Counted from the first letter of the stretch, positions 27,801-36,037 are shown. The stretch: 64,000 nt of DNA from Parachlamydiales bacterium (GCA_041671045.1 JBAZCF010000002.1:310001-374000), one strand, 5' to 3'. Notes: generated from the sequence alone by a model not told the origin. Program-made: numbers and translations.

Positions 27801-30009
27801 GGGTGATTTTCTTGATGAAGCTTTCAACCTCTCCATTTTGTTCAGGTGTGGAAGGAATTTTCTTGGAGAACACAACCAGAAGTTCTTCTGACACATAGGC
27901 GACTAAGGCACTTGTCTTATCCGGATACATGGAGAAGCATTTCAAAATCAGAAAAAGGACAGAGTTTGGAGATTTTTCAAGTGGTCCCTTTTTTAACAGC
28001 AATAAAAGGTATTTTGCACATTCTTTAACTTCTTCAAACGCCAAAAGGGGTAAACTTAACTTCCACCTTATCATCGAGATTTGTGTTCTTTCAATTTCAG
28101 CTTCTGAAGGTTTAGAGGCTTGCGCTGAAGATTTTTGTAGGGCCTGTCTTGATTTCAGACTTTCTATTGTCTGAGCATCTGCGACGGGGTCCAGCTGTAT
28201 TCCCATTAAAAACCAGCCTTCCACGTGTTTTTCCGTGCGGACAACAACAAGTTTGGGTGGTTCCGCAGGTTCAGTCCCTCTTTTCCAAATAGTTGTAGGG
28301 ATCTCCATAATGGGGACTTCTACCTGAGCTTCAACCTCTTCAGGCAGGGCACCGGGAAACATTTCTTCCGAACTTAGATCAGTGCTATCAGGAGAAATGA
28401 ACTCCATCATCGCTTTAATGCGTGAAGGGTCTTCGAGTTGCGCAGGAAATCTAGGTTGTATCCGCATACAGTAGAGATCTGTTTCAGCCTGGTTTACGTT
28501 TTGTAATATCCCGCAATAACGGATGAGGCAATATCCTAAATGGATAAATGCTACATCGGGACTTTCTAAGAGCTCAATGGCTTCATAATGGATGGTGGTT
28601 GAAATTTCTGAAGGCAAAGGGCGAACGTGCATTGTGGAAGGAAATCGGTTCAGATCACTGATCTTTCCGACTAAGCGCGGGATGATTTCTAGGATAACTT
28701 CATCTTTTCTAAGGAAATTTATGCAGTTCCATTCTTTGCGCGGATTCGGAAAAGAAAGCCACAGATCTTTATGACAGCATATTCTAAATGCACCGTCATT
28801 CTCTACTTCTTCCAGAACATCATCAGAGCCCATTGCATGAGCGCAAATAAGTGCCAACTCGATCCAGGAAATCGCTTCGATAAAGTGGATGACGTGAGGG
28901 CCTTTAAGTAGTATGTAAAGATCAGAAAGAATGCTTGAACTATTTATGTGCAGGGGTGGGATCAATTGGAACAGTTCTATCCAAATAAGTTTCAATTTAT
29001 AAGGAAGCAATACTTCATTCAGGATCAAACATATTTGTAGAATGAAGGCAAAAGCTGCAATGGGATCATGCTGTTTTAAAGCCAACACATAGGAAATCGC
29101 CTCTGAAAGTTCTCCTTTAACAACCATGTCATTAGGAATTAATTTCCCGACGCTTTTAGCAGAACGTAATGAGTTCTCGATTTCTACCGCCCAACCTTTT
29201 TTAATTACTTTTTCATGTGGGGCTGAGGCAGAGATACTTAAGGTCCGTAGGAAAAGAGCAGAATAGCCGAAAGGATGAATGAGTTTGCACCCTTTCAAAT
29301 TGAGTGGATCAGTAGCGCTATTGTCAAACACAGGCAAGCGCAATTCGCCGAATGCCTCCTGTTTGGTTTTAATGACTACGTAAAGTTTGAAGCTATGCAG
29401 GGGATCATTGACTTGTGTGGAAAGGAAACATTCTCCTTCTAGATTAATTTCGCTCCAAGGACTAGTATTTTTGATGCGAAGTCTATCTTGGGGCGGCAAT
29501 TTATCCACTTCAATCAAAAGTGTTAGGCATTCGTTGGGTGGCGGGCGCCGGAGCAATTTATAAAATGTCTGATTAGTCAAAGCTTCATTGATTAAAGGCT
29601 GCGGAACACCCCATATGCTGAGAACGGATTTACAAAAATCTAATCCTAATATTTTTAAGGAGTCTTCTCCGGTAAAATAGGCTTTAGGATTCCACTCTTT
29701 TAGTTCATTTAATAGATCTTCGAGTGTTATATCAGTAAAAGGAGGAGCCCCGAAAAGCAAGGGTGTTTTTAGCCAGCTATTAAAATCGGATAATAAGAGA
29801 TTTCTATTTTCATTCGTAGTAATTGTAGTTTTATAAATTGCCACACTATTAATACTTGCAAAAGTCCAAGCATGGAAGGGATGGGACGCAAGCCATTGGG
29901 ATAAAGGAAGAATTGCCTTTGCTAACTCCTCTTTGTCTTCTTGGGGGGAGGGGCGCGCTCTATATCCTGGTCTAGTAGTCGTAGGATAACGGGAGACTGG
30001 AGAGGTCAT
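24856..30009 (-). CDS. Very large uncharacterised helical protein (1,717 residues)
   Basis: I do not recognise this protein. The N-terminus is basic and hydrophilic (RYPTTTRPGYRARPSP) with no signal peptide. A mixed region (about 1-330) with some strand-like stretches is followed by a very long Leu/Ile/Lys-rich helical region up to the end, in the style of an alpha-solenoid (HEAT or TPR-like), though I see no clean repeat period. No transmembrane segment or nuclease/ATPase motif stands out. The acidic C-terminus is DSNTDEYSDE. It is coupled to the LOG-family gene downstream and preceded by an AT-rich 347-bp gap. It may be a lineage-specific scaffold or a secreted protein; this is a guess. Confidence 0.85.
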   Translation of the reverse strand: MTSPVSRYPTTTRPGYRARPSPQEDKEELAKAILPLSQWLASHPFHAWTFASINSVAIYKTTITTNENRNLLLSDFNSWLKTPLLFGAPPFTDITLEDLLNELKEWNPKAYFTGEDSLKILGLDFCKSVLSIWGVPQPLINEALTNQTFYKLLRRPPPNECLTLLIEVDKLPPQDRLRIKNTSPWSEINLEGECFLSTQVNDPLHSFKLYVVIKTKQEAFGELRLPVFDNSATDPLNLKGCKLIHPFGYSALFLRTLSISASAPHEKVIKKGWAVEIENSLRSAKSVGKLIPNDMVVKGELSEAISYVLALKQHDPIAAFAFILQICLILNEVLLPYKLKLIWIELFQLIPPLHINSSSILSDLYILLKGPHVIHFIEAISWIELALICAHAMGSDDVLEEVENDGAFRICCHKDLWLSFPNPRKEWNCINFLRKDEVILEIIPRLVGKISDLNRFPSTMHVRPLPSEISTTIHYEAIELLESPDVAFIHLGYCLIRYCGILQNVNQAETDLYCMRIQPRFPAQLEDPSRIKAMMEFISPDSTDLSSEEMFPGALPEEVEAQVEVPIMEIPTTIWKRGTEPAEPPKLVVVRTEKHVEGWFLMGIQLDPVADAQTIESLKSRQALQKSSAQASKPSEAEIERTQISMIRWKLSLPLLAFEEVKECAKYLLLLLKKGPLEKSPNSVLFLILKCFSMYPDKTSALVAYVSEELLVVFSKKIPSTPEQNGEVESFIKKITPAMVDALGGRAPAWVKVTEKLAIFPFAYSECSQEALMKLIRSLVMMPDVSVEAERRIKLLIPFITSLQDKAYIYSSILAKLSLKKSHATLTIYCIEKWIECKPKVSENNTCTLRNRMMKLIEAYPDDAVWLKLWTQVLEKGFISFEDWRKPIESICNARLQKKEFDKVVVFLSTEGLLGKEGYKFIKTLFKNNIKRKGKSRSEEELRYLWFLYSNCKSVSSTDINTFFEIFFSSNDDALIRNACQTLNMQDLPGIVRFSSQWIVIWKRFNQEKKWILSEEYSRLAADNEWLDALLKHKECKSIAKSIFFELLITCKADELDHVWNFYKKISKEISVKNDALIYENLVKLIIAVSKEASNKITSEHLKVCKDLLITGSATKKQPWPGLIINVVDMLIDLKHLADHIYELENIIYNYVILGAGECGTRHPGYMLIEKLIKTGDEPVLVVCRGCIFKLLSEPKPFKEVWFYSFLSLLKKWTKASSLESLTMFLNAVRNFSGEIYDTTFFIVAKAIFVSLNKQIIMLPIDHQAIPSNFKNAEDLFRNCCDRRQFRSKDRGIFNQNFTLTLLYYYYLCIGLKLKGFKFPTSPFINIDKLLLIYVKDAVTNPSIIKNFGKFIKFLLENNKTGKSYVEMAKTLHQFIRNHFVFFTVTQQKEYFTLITNLLLNHNIPHLDLCFTFQDNFGELVYNSKFSCLLKGKNTRSIKGSVEFSSMAYTGLLLLGLDTSKHIDCKTEQYIRDGIFEAASELIERIRTHTANEKERISCLMCLCILLDINKRWIEPSFTYDGKSLLSIIDSIVEIFPLLSLVSLTTGIRKNRCCIKALMELTKFELSWPEPFGSNLRAHEFIFAQRYTNLLKSNLLKPIPINLLRDGIYEILSQIDYWQSFSNKYWTNKELTVQAKICSELYEVLTSFPDLEKDVDWYDNTLKLIASAHTYLGILNSRTLDKDCAELISSFQNILSTANTIKYNDPYDSNTDEYSDE

Positions 30010-30356
30010 GAAAGGTTACCGTATAAACATTATTTACTTATTAATAGGTATATAAACTTAAATAAGCAAATTATCTCAGTTTTGACATTTTCATACACCA
30101 TAAAATTAATATCATAATTAAAATAGGATAGTTGCATTTAGGTTTTTCTAAAGGTCAAATATTCAGTTCAAGTAGATAAGATATTTGCTAAAACATTTTA
30201 GGCAGCTTGGAAAATCATTTTTTTGTAACCCGCTCGCTTTGCCTGATTCGTATTTTATAAACTTCTCTAGGAATGCAAGATCATTTCGCGTGACAAAAAA
30301 ACTCCCAATCCTTCATTTTAGCGATTCCTTATTATTAGAGTGTTTAACAAACTTCA
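30010..30356. other. AT-rich divergent intergenic region
   Basis: It separates the divergent 1,717-residue gene and nrdR and should contain both promoters. I see no convincing gene, repeat or riboswitch in it. A short frame from 30185 overlapping the nrdR start is probably not expressed. Confidence 0.5.
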
Positions 30357-30839
30357 ATGCGCTGCCCATTCTGCCAACATGACGAATTGAAAGTCACCGA
30401 CTCCCGTGAAGCTGCCGAGCACAATGCTATACGCCGCCGCCGTGAATGCCAAAAATGCAATAAACGCTTTACAACATTTGAAACTGTCGAGCTTGCTCTT
30501 CAAGTCCATAAACGTGATGGACGCTATGAAGATTTTCAAAAACACAAACTTCTGAATGGCATCGCCGCAGCTTGTAATCATACTACTGTCAGCCATGATA
30601 AAGTGGTTATCCTTACAGATAAGATTACCGGTGAATTGATGGACTCTCCCCAAAGAGCTATAGATACGAAAGAACTTGGGGAAATCGTTATGCGACACCT
30701 GCAGGAACTTGACCCTGTTGCATACATTCGTTTTGCCTGCGTCTACCGCCGTTTTAAAAAGATCGATCAATTAAGAAACCTTATTGAAGCTCTGCCCGCA
30801 AAAGATGGCGAAGAAGAGCCTGTTTTAATTGATAACTAA
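30357..30839 (+). CDS. nrdR: Transcriptional repressor NrdR
   Basis: Represses ribonucleotide reductase genes in response to nucleotide levels. The N-terminal zinc ribbon (MRCPFCQHDELKVTDSRE, then CQKCNKRFTTFE) is complete. An ATP-cone follows from about residue 49 (VHKRDGRYEDF) to about 140 (FACVYRRFK). At 160 residues it is full length. It is followed by dksA and lspA, an order I also recall from Chlamydia. Confidence 0.97.
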   Translation: MRCPFCQHDELKVTDSREAAEHNAIRRRRECQKCNKRFTTFETVELALQVHKRDGRYEDFQKHKLLNGIAAACNHTTVSHDKVVILTDKITGELMDSPQRAIDTKELGEIVMRHLQELDPVAYIRFACVYRRFKKIDQLRNLIEALPAKDGEEEPVLIDN

Positions 30840-30911
30840 ATTAATTGGTTTTATATATAATATAAATATTATCTAGAACCATTTGAGAACAATATAAGCC
30901 TGGAGGCAACA

Positions 30912-31277
30912 ATGGCTCTAAAAAAGAGCGAAATCGCTGAATTCAAAAATAAACTTTTGCTTTTACGCGCACAGCTAACCAAAACCCTTCAAGGTTCTGC
31001 CGCTGAAGTTAAAACCCCAGATGAAGCTACCGGCTACTCGCAACACCAAGCCGACCAGGGGACAGATGACTTTGACCGCACAATCAACCTGGAATTGACC
31101 AGTAAAGAATATACTATTCTTAGGCATATTGACCGCGCACTGCAGAAAATTGATGAAAATACATACGGTATCTGCGACGTTTCCGGCGAAGAAATACCAC
31201 CTGCCAGACTCTACGCAATTCCTTATGCATGCGTCACTGTAAAAGTCCAAGAGCAAATGGAAAAAGGGTTGATCTAA
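30912..31277 (+). CDS. dksA: DksA/TraR-family protein with degenerate zinc finger
   Basis: A 121-residue RNA-polymerase secondary-channel factor family member, starting after GGAGGCAACA. The N-terminal helix pair and an acidic tip (TDDFDRT, residues 51-57) are present. In the C-terminal finger, YGICDVSGEEIPPARL keeps only the first of four expected cysteines (Cys88). The second is Ser91, and the third and fourth positions are Thr109 and Val112; Cys107 lies two residues off register. Zinc binding is therefore unlikely; zinc-free DksA variants are known elsewhere. It lies 72 bp after nrdR and 4 bp before lspA. Confidence 0.92.
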   Translation: MALKKSEIAEFKNKLLLLRAQLTKTLQGSAAEVKTPDEATGYSQHQADQGTDDFDRTINLELTSKEYTILRHIDRALQKIDENTYGICDVSGEEIPPARLYAIPYACVTVKVQEQMEKGLI

Positions 31278-31281
31278 TCGC

Positions 31282-31806
31282 ATGGACCGACAATACCGCG
31301 TACTTTTAAACTGGGCGTTTTTCATCGCTATCGCAATCCTCTGTGTCGACGCATGGACAAAGTACGCTGTCTATTCCACGTTTCAAGAATCCCCCTTTTT
31401 CTTTGTGGAATACCCTGTCTTCAAAGATTTTTGGGGAATAGACTTCTCTATCACCTGCGTTCCTAATAAAGGCGCCGCCTGGGGCAGTTTCGCCGGCTGG
31501 CAAAACACCCTCTTGGTTGTACGCATCTCGACGGTTCTTGCCCTTATAGGCTACCTCGTCTTCTTTAATAGGGACGCATTCAAGGTCATCCCACTGACTT
31601 TCATTGCAGCCGGCGCTCTGGGCAATGTCATCGACACTTTCGTCTACGGTTTCGTGGTCGATATGTTCCTCTTTACATTCTGGGGACATGACTTTGCCGT
31701 TTTCAACGTTGCCGATGCCTTTATTACCGTAGGGGCCGTTTTACTTTGCATTAACGCCTTTTTTGAAGTGAATAAAGTTCCCCATGCAGGCAATACCTCC
31801 GATTAG
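31282..31806 (+). CDS. lspA: Signal peptidase II (prolipoprotein)
   Basis: An inner-membrane aspartyl protease that removes signal peptides from lipoproteins. At 174 residues it has four hydrophobic segments. Conserved motifs are NKGAAWGSF (about 62-70), GALGNVIDTFVYGFVVDM with the first catalytic Asp (127), and FNVADAF with the second (Asp145). It follows dksA by 4 bp. Its last 23 bases overlap the next gene. Confidence 0.96.
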   Translation: MDRQYRVLLNWAFFIAIAILCVDAWTKYAVYSTFQESPFFFVEYPVFKDFWGIDFSITCVPNKGAAWGSFAGWQNTLLVVRISTVLALIGYLVFFNRDAFKVIPLTFIAAGALGNVIDTFVYGFVVDMFLFTFWGHDFAVFNVADAFITVGAVLLCINAFFEVNKVPHAGNTSD

Positions 31807-32482
31807 CACACCCCAGCAAAAACCTGTTTTGCAAGCCTCCAAATGGACTGCTTTGCAGGTTTTGCTAGCCCCTGAAGAATTCAATAGCTTATTAGAGCAT
31901 TTGACACAGCCTTCCCTCTATCTTTGTGGAAGTCTTTGGCAAAAAGATGAATTTGCTAATCACTCCGTTCTTTTCAGCCAAGCCTATAACGACTATATCG
32001 TGGCCTTAAGCCAAGGGGAGCAGCCTGATCTAGCTAAATGCAGGACTTTTTTCTCTGCTTGTCTCTCTACAGACGATGATTCCGTTTACCTCCAAGATGT
32101 ACAGAAAGGGGAGTTCCTTCTCCGTCCCAACCACCCGTTGATTCAGATTCAACACCATACGATGAGCTATTCTCCTTACGATAATAAAATGCATAGCATG
32201 GTCTTCGGGAAAGAAGCTATCACGTGGGGAGTACAGCTTTCCTATCCTCAGATGTATATCGAAAGCGGTACAGGACGTGTCTGTCAAACCACAGAAGAGG
32301 ATAACCCACCCAACTACAGCCTGTTTAAAACCCTCCAACGCTGGATCCGACACAATACTTTGCCTACATCCTTTCAAACAGGGGAACATACAGTGCGCAG
32401 CTCTCTACGTCTAGGTAAAGAGTGTCTGCCCTGGATAAACAATCACTGCCAGCTTAAAGCACAAAATATCCAGGTCATCTAA
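31784..32482 (+). CDS. Conserved hypothetical protein downstream of lspA
   Basis: 232 residues, soluble, with no signal peptide and no motif I recognise. It starts inside lspA (23-bp overlap) and ends 1 bp before the CinA-like gene, so it sits in the middle of a tight operon. The sequence mixes strands and helices, with aromatic- and His-rich stretches (HPLIQIQHHTMSYSP). The overlap on both sides and normal codon use support it as a real gene. No function can be assigned. Confidence 0.78.
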   Translation: MQAIPPISTPQQKPVLQASKWTALQVLLAPEEFNSLLEHLTQPSLYLCGSLWQKDEFANHSVLFSQAYNDYIVALSQGEQPDLAKCRTFFSACLSTDDDSVYLQDVQKGEFLLRPNHPLIQIQHHTMSYSPYDNKMHSMVFGKEAITWGVQLSYPQMYIESGTGRVCQTTEEDNPPNYSLFKTLQRWIRHNTLPTSFQTGEHTVRSSLRLGKECLPWINNHCQLKAQNIQVI

Positions 32483-32483
32483 T

Positions 32484-32954
32484 ATGATGACTTTGGCAGA
32501 AGAGCTTCATCACATTTTCTTACAAAAGAAGCTCACACTGTCCATTGCCGAATCCTGTACCGGCGGAGCCCTTTCCCACTGTTTCACCCTGCTTCCAGGT
32601 GCTTCAAAATACTATTTGGGAAGTGTTATCACCTATTCGAATGAATCCAAAGAAATCTTGCTAGATATCCCGCACACATGGATTGCTGAAAATGGCGCAG
32701 TCAGCGAAAAAATAGCTTGTGCAATGGCGCAAAGCATACAGCGCAAATTAAAGTCAGACTATGCCTTAGCAACTACAGGTATTGCCGGGCCCACAGGCGG
32801 ATCACCCGAAAAGCCTGTCGGAACAGTTTGGATTGCGATTGCTACGCCGGAAAATGTGAAAGGGATGCTCTTGAAATTAAAAGGCGGCAGGGAAGAAATT
32901 ATCCATGCCGCCTGTGAAGAAGTTCTACACGCTTTGAGAGACGCGATTCGCTAA
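32484..32954 (+). CDS. pncC: CinA C-terminal domain protein (NMN amidohydrolase PncC)
   Basis: Deamidates nicotinamide mononucleotide in pyridine nucleotide salvage. The 156 residues comprise only the CinA C-terminal domain. Motifs: SIAESCTGGALS with the catalytic Ser near the N-terminus, SVITYSNESK, GAVSEKIACAMA, and TTGIAGPTGGSPEKPVGTV. The last 30 bp overlap tail-to-tail with the Inc-like gene on the other strand. Confidence 0.93.
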   Translation: MMTLAEELHHIFLQKKLTLSIAESCTGGALSHCFTLLPGASKYYLGSVITYSNESKEILLDIPHTWIAENGAVSEKIACAMAQSIQRKLKSDYALATTGIAGPTGGSPEKPVGTVWIAIATPENVKGMLLKLKGGREEIIHAACEEVLHALRDAIR

Positions 32955-33599
32955 AGAACTGTAAATTCCATAAATGGTATTTACTCCGGAAATCACGCCG
33001 TTCGCAACTGTGTTGTACACGTCGTGTTTTAGCATGATGCAGTGAAGTTTATCTGTCCCTGCTTCAAAATAAGTATTGTCTGCGATTTGATTAATTGGCT
33101 TGTAAAACTTAATTACTACAGCATCTGTAGGTGTAGGAAAGGTACCTCTTTCCACTATAGCTTTTGCTTCAGACATTCTAGGCTTAAAACCAACTGCTTT
33201 TTCAACAAATGAATTAACCTCATTCGCGGCTTCTTGAAGACGTTGGGTTATCCAACTAGCATCGCTATGGCGTGTAGGAGGTACTGAAGTTGAACCAATG
33301 TTTGCAGCAATCTCGCTGAGATCATGACCTGCCATTAGACAAAGAGCTCCGAGGGCCACAAAACCTAAACCGCCGGAAAGTGTGGAAGAGAACAAAGCGG
33401 CTTTGAATGCAAATGCTGAACCAACAAATGCAAGTCCCCCTACAGTTTGTAGGGCAGTACGTGCGGCTGCAAATTGAAAGGATAGAGACTTAATACCATC
33501 CATTCCTCTTGAAAGTCCCTTATAAACCCCCTTTAGATTTTTAGGGAAATGTGAGTAACTTTCTTTAACATCTTCTATAAATGTATTTATAGGACCCAT
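32925..33599 (-). CDS. Inc-like membrane protein, paralogue of 34320-35048
   Basis: A 224-residue protein starting after AGGAG. Residues 52-92 hold a bilobed hydrophobic region with the motif GGLAFVGSAFAFKAALF and end in the motif AGHDLSEI (90-97). The neighbour at 34320-35048 has the same pattern at the same residue positions. Outside this region the two differ strongly. Two hydrophobic lobes separated by a tight turn, with soluble tails, is the architecture of chlamydial inclusion membrane proteins. I infer type III secretion and inclusion insertion; the sequence itself shows only the architecture. Confidence 0.78.
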   Translation of the reverse strand: MGPINTFIEDVKESYSHFPKNLKGVYKGLSRGMDGIKSLSFQFAAARTALQTVGGLAFVGSAFAFKAALFSSTLSGGLGFVALGALCLMAGHDLSEIAANIGSTSVPPTRHSDASWITQRLQEAANEVNSFVEKAVGFKPRMSEAKAIVERGTFPTPTDAVVIKFYKPINQIADNTYFEAGTDKLHCIMLKHDVYNTVANGVISGVNTIYGIYSSLANRVSQSV

Positions 33600-33908
33600 T
33601 ATTTTTCTCCTCGAAAAACAGTTAATAATACAATATTTTAAAATATTAATATTAATTTTGTGTTAAGAAATGTAAAATTATGTTTAAAGGCGTTTGATAA
33701 TTCTAGTAATGATAGTTATTGCGTTTTAATTTAAATATATTACTTGTAGCTGTATAAGTTGTTTTATAGATAAATGTATATTATTAGATTTAATATAATC
33801 GTTAATGTATTGTAATAGTTCGTGATTAAATTCATAGTTAAAATATTGTTTTTAGAAAGAGTGTAACAAGAAATTGAAAGCTCTTTTCATAGCTTTGATT
33901 TGGATAAA
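33600..33908. other. AT-rich intergenic region
   Basis: About 300 bp, strongly AT-rich, between divergent starts. It should hold promoters for the Inc-like gene to the left and the small membrane protein to the right. I see no gene, repeat or clear hairpin. Confidence 0.5.
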
Positions 33909-34199
33909 ATGCGGAATGTTTTATGTGAGCACAGAAATAAAGTAGCTATAGCTGTATTTTCGGTAGGAACATATGCAAGCCAACAAATGATTGCGCCCCT
34001 TTTTAGCGCAACAATAGAACAATACCCAACTGCATCCCTAGGTCTTCAGATAACATTACCCCTCTGTGCAGGCATAGCCGGATGGTGGTATGCGAGCGCC
34101 AAAATTCCCTATTTGACAGTATCTGAGTCAGCTTTGATCCTACAAGCCAATAGAGAAATCGAAGCGGGCGAGCTTTTCTTAGCCCTTTGTATGGGATAA
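33909..34199 (+). CDS. Small membrane protein (two hydrophobic segments)
   Basis: About 96 residues from the ATG at 33909; a TTG three codons upstream is also in frame. There are two hydrophobic stretches (around VAIAVFSVGTYASQ and LQITLPLCAGIAGWWYAS) joined by about 20 residues, then a soluble tail. No recognised family. It lies between the two Inc-like paralogues on the opposite strand and is followed directly by a perfect palindrome, which supports it as a transcribed gene. Confidence 0.6.
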   Translation: MRNVLCEHRNKVAIAVFSVGTYASQQMIAPLFSATIEQYPTASLGLQITLPLCAGIAGWWYASAKIPYLTVSESALILQANREIEAGELFLALCMG

Positions 34200-34319
34200 T
34201 GCAGTCCTTCGAAGGACTGCAATAATTTGAAGATAGATTCCATATAATGCAAGAAAAAGATGTCCAACTGCAAGGACAAGTCACCGTACTCCTATACTAG
34301 GACAAGGTTATTCTCTACA
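34200..34319 (-). repeat. Dispersed 3'-end element with palindrome, copy B
   Basis: A perfect 22-bp palindrome (34200-34221, GCAGTCCTTC and its complement) and, about 45 bp away, a 40-bp stretch (about 34273-34314) resembling the one at 19035-19080. On the minus strand it reads AGAATAACCTTGTCCTAGTA and begins about 5 bases after the stop of the Inc-like gene. The palindrome may also terminate the small plus-strand gene that ends at 34199. Confidence 0.6.
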
Positions 34320-35048
34320 CTATTGTGGAGATTCAGGGGATTTGCCTTTTACGTCATAGTTATGGTCAGCAATGAAATTTCCTAAAAAGCCGTTGTAAGC
34401 GTTGCTGTGTAAACAGTATAGGTGAATGCTGAACACCAGTCTTCCAATATAGGAGCAAGGAGCATACCAAGAGTCTTGTTCAAAATAATCATTCACAAGA
34501 GAAACCATGCGCATATCTTTTAGAGAAACCGTAATAAGATGCTCATCACGTTTATACGCGAGGGCTTTAGCTTGATCAGTAAGAGCTCTATTACGCATCT
34601 CATTTGTTCTATTTTGCTTTATGCCGTGATCATCTAAGTAAAATATGCATCCAAGCATGCCGCCTCCTAAAGCCGGCCGACCTTCTTTTTCAGGAATATC
34701 TCCAAAATAGATAGGCCTTTTGTCGTTGTTACTATTGGCATCGCCTTTTTTATATCCGATCTCACCTAAATCATGACCTGCAAGGAGGCCTAAAGAACTG
34801 AGAGCGACATAGCCTAAGGCACCCGGAATGCTGACCGCATTGAAAAAGGCGGCTTTGAAGGCAAATACTGAACCTGCAAAAGCTAGTGCACCTAAGGTTT
34901 TGAATGAAGCACCAACAAAGGAAGCAAAGCCTTTTTTCGATTCTTTGATACCTGCGATTCCACCCAGTTGCCACTCTGAATAAACTTTTCCCATTTGTGT
35001 AAGTACACTAGAATAAGTGAAATTAATATCATTAATAAAGCTAGCCAT
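34320..35048 (-). CDS. Inc-like membrane protein, paralogue of 32925-33599
   Basis: A 242-residue protein whose residues 52-92 repeat the hydrophobic cassette of the neighbour: LGALAFAGSVFAFKAAFF, then GALGYVALSSLGLLAGHDLGEI, at identical positions. The rest, including the soluble C-terminus with several Cys and Tyr, is unlike the paralogue. The bilobed segment is again Inc-like. The ends of the pair face a small membrane protein gene between them. A host-facing role for the variable C-terminus is inferred. Confidence 0.78.
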   Translation of the reverse strand: MASFINDINFTYSSVLTQMGKVYSEWQLGGIAGIKESKKGFASFVGASFKTLGALAFAGSVFAFKAAFFNAVSIPGALGYVALSSLGLLAGHDLGEIGYKKGDANSNNDKRPIYFGDIPEKEGRPALGGGMLGCIFYLDDHGIKQNRTNEMRNRALTDQAKALAYKRDEHLITVSLKDMRMVSLVNDYFEQDSWYAPCSYIGRLVFSIHLYCLHSNAYNGFLGNFIADHNYDVKGKSPESPQ

Positions 35049-35197
35049 ATATAAATCTCGGTTTAATTTTAAAAATTAAACATTTTATATCATTATTAAA
35101 GTGTTATTGTAAATTAAATTTTCACTTCTTTTAAAAGGATTGCAGTGTTATGATTTTCTTTATTTTATTATTGTAAAACTTCACAAGGAAACTCTCT

Positions 35198-36037
35198 GTG
35201 TCTTACCAGTTAATCGATAGCGGCAATGGACAGAAACTAGAGCAATTCGGGCCCTTTATCATCGCCCGTCCTGCCGCACAAGCCGTATGGCTTCCTCAGC
35301 AGAAAGAAGATGTATGGAAAAAAGCGCACGCAAATTTCACACGCGACGGCAGCAACCGTTGGATCTCCGCGCTCCCTCTTCCTCCTCTTTGGACTGTTGA
35401 AGTAGAAAATATCGCCTTCAAAATTTCCCCCACAGACTTTGGCCACCTAGGTATCTTTCCTGAACAGCAAATGTTCTGGCGTTGGATGACGGACATCCTA
35501 CAAAATGCGCCTTCTAAACCGTCGCTACTTAACCTTTTTGCCTATTCAGGCGGTGTCACCCTCGCTGCTGCTAAAGCAGGTGCGGAGGTTTGCCATCTCG
35601 ACGCTTCCAAACCTATGGTTGCCTGGGCCCGCGAAAATGCTGCCCTGAATAATCTTGATAATGCTCCTATCCGTTGGATCGTGGACGACGTCAGCAAGTT
35701 TCTCGCAAGGGAACAACGCCGAAGTAAAAAATATGACGCTATCGTCCTCGACCCGCCCTCTTTTGGCCGTGGTCCTAACGGAGAAGTATTCAAAATAGAA
35801 GAGCAAATCATTCCGTTACTCACCCAATGCCGCGCGCTTCTAAGCGAGAAACCCCTCTTCATAGCCCTTTCTTGCCATACCCCGGGATTCACCCCTTACA
35901 TCATCAAGAAATTGATGGAGCAAGCGATGCATGGCCTTAAGGGTACTGTAGAATCTGGAGAACTTCTTCTTGAAACGCAACAAAAGGGATCTTACCCCCT
36001 CCCTAGCGGTACTTACGCTTGGTGGTGCCATGGATAA
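35198..36037 (+). CDS. RlmI/RlmK-like SAM-dependent methyltransferase
   Basis: A 279-residue class I methyltransferase that probably acts on 23S rRNA. It starts at GTG 35198, preceded by AAGGAAA. The SAM-binding strand is LLNLFAYSGGVTLAAAKAGA, followed by an acidic end of strand two (HLDAS) and the target-site motif DPPSFGRG. The PUA domain seen in E. coli RlmI is absent, so this is a short version. Its stop overlaps the start of the next gene by 8 bp, marking an RNA-modification operon of three genes. Confidence 0.88.
   Translation: MSYQLIDSGNGQKLEQFGPFIIARPAAQAVWLPQQKEDVWKKAHANFTRDGSNRWISALPLPPLWTVEVENIAFKISPTDFGHLGIFPEQQMFWRWMTDILQNAPSKPSLLNLFAYSGGVTLAAAKAGAEVCHLDASKPMVAWARENAALNNLDNAPIRWIVDDVSKFLAREQRRSKKYDAIVLDPPSFGRGPNGEVFKIEEQIIPLLTQCRALLSEKPLFIALSCHTPGFTPYIIKKLMEQAMHGLKGTVESGELLLETQQKGSYPLPSGTYAWWCHG

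Noticed and set aside
35970..36029. An upstream start for the TrmH-like gene giving 20 extra residues.
   Set aside because: The extra part lies in the coding end of the previous gene, and the family motif begins just after the ATG at 36030.
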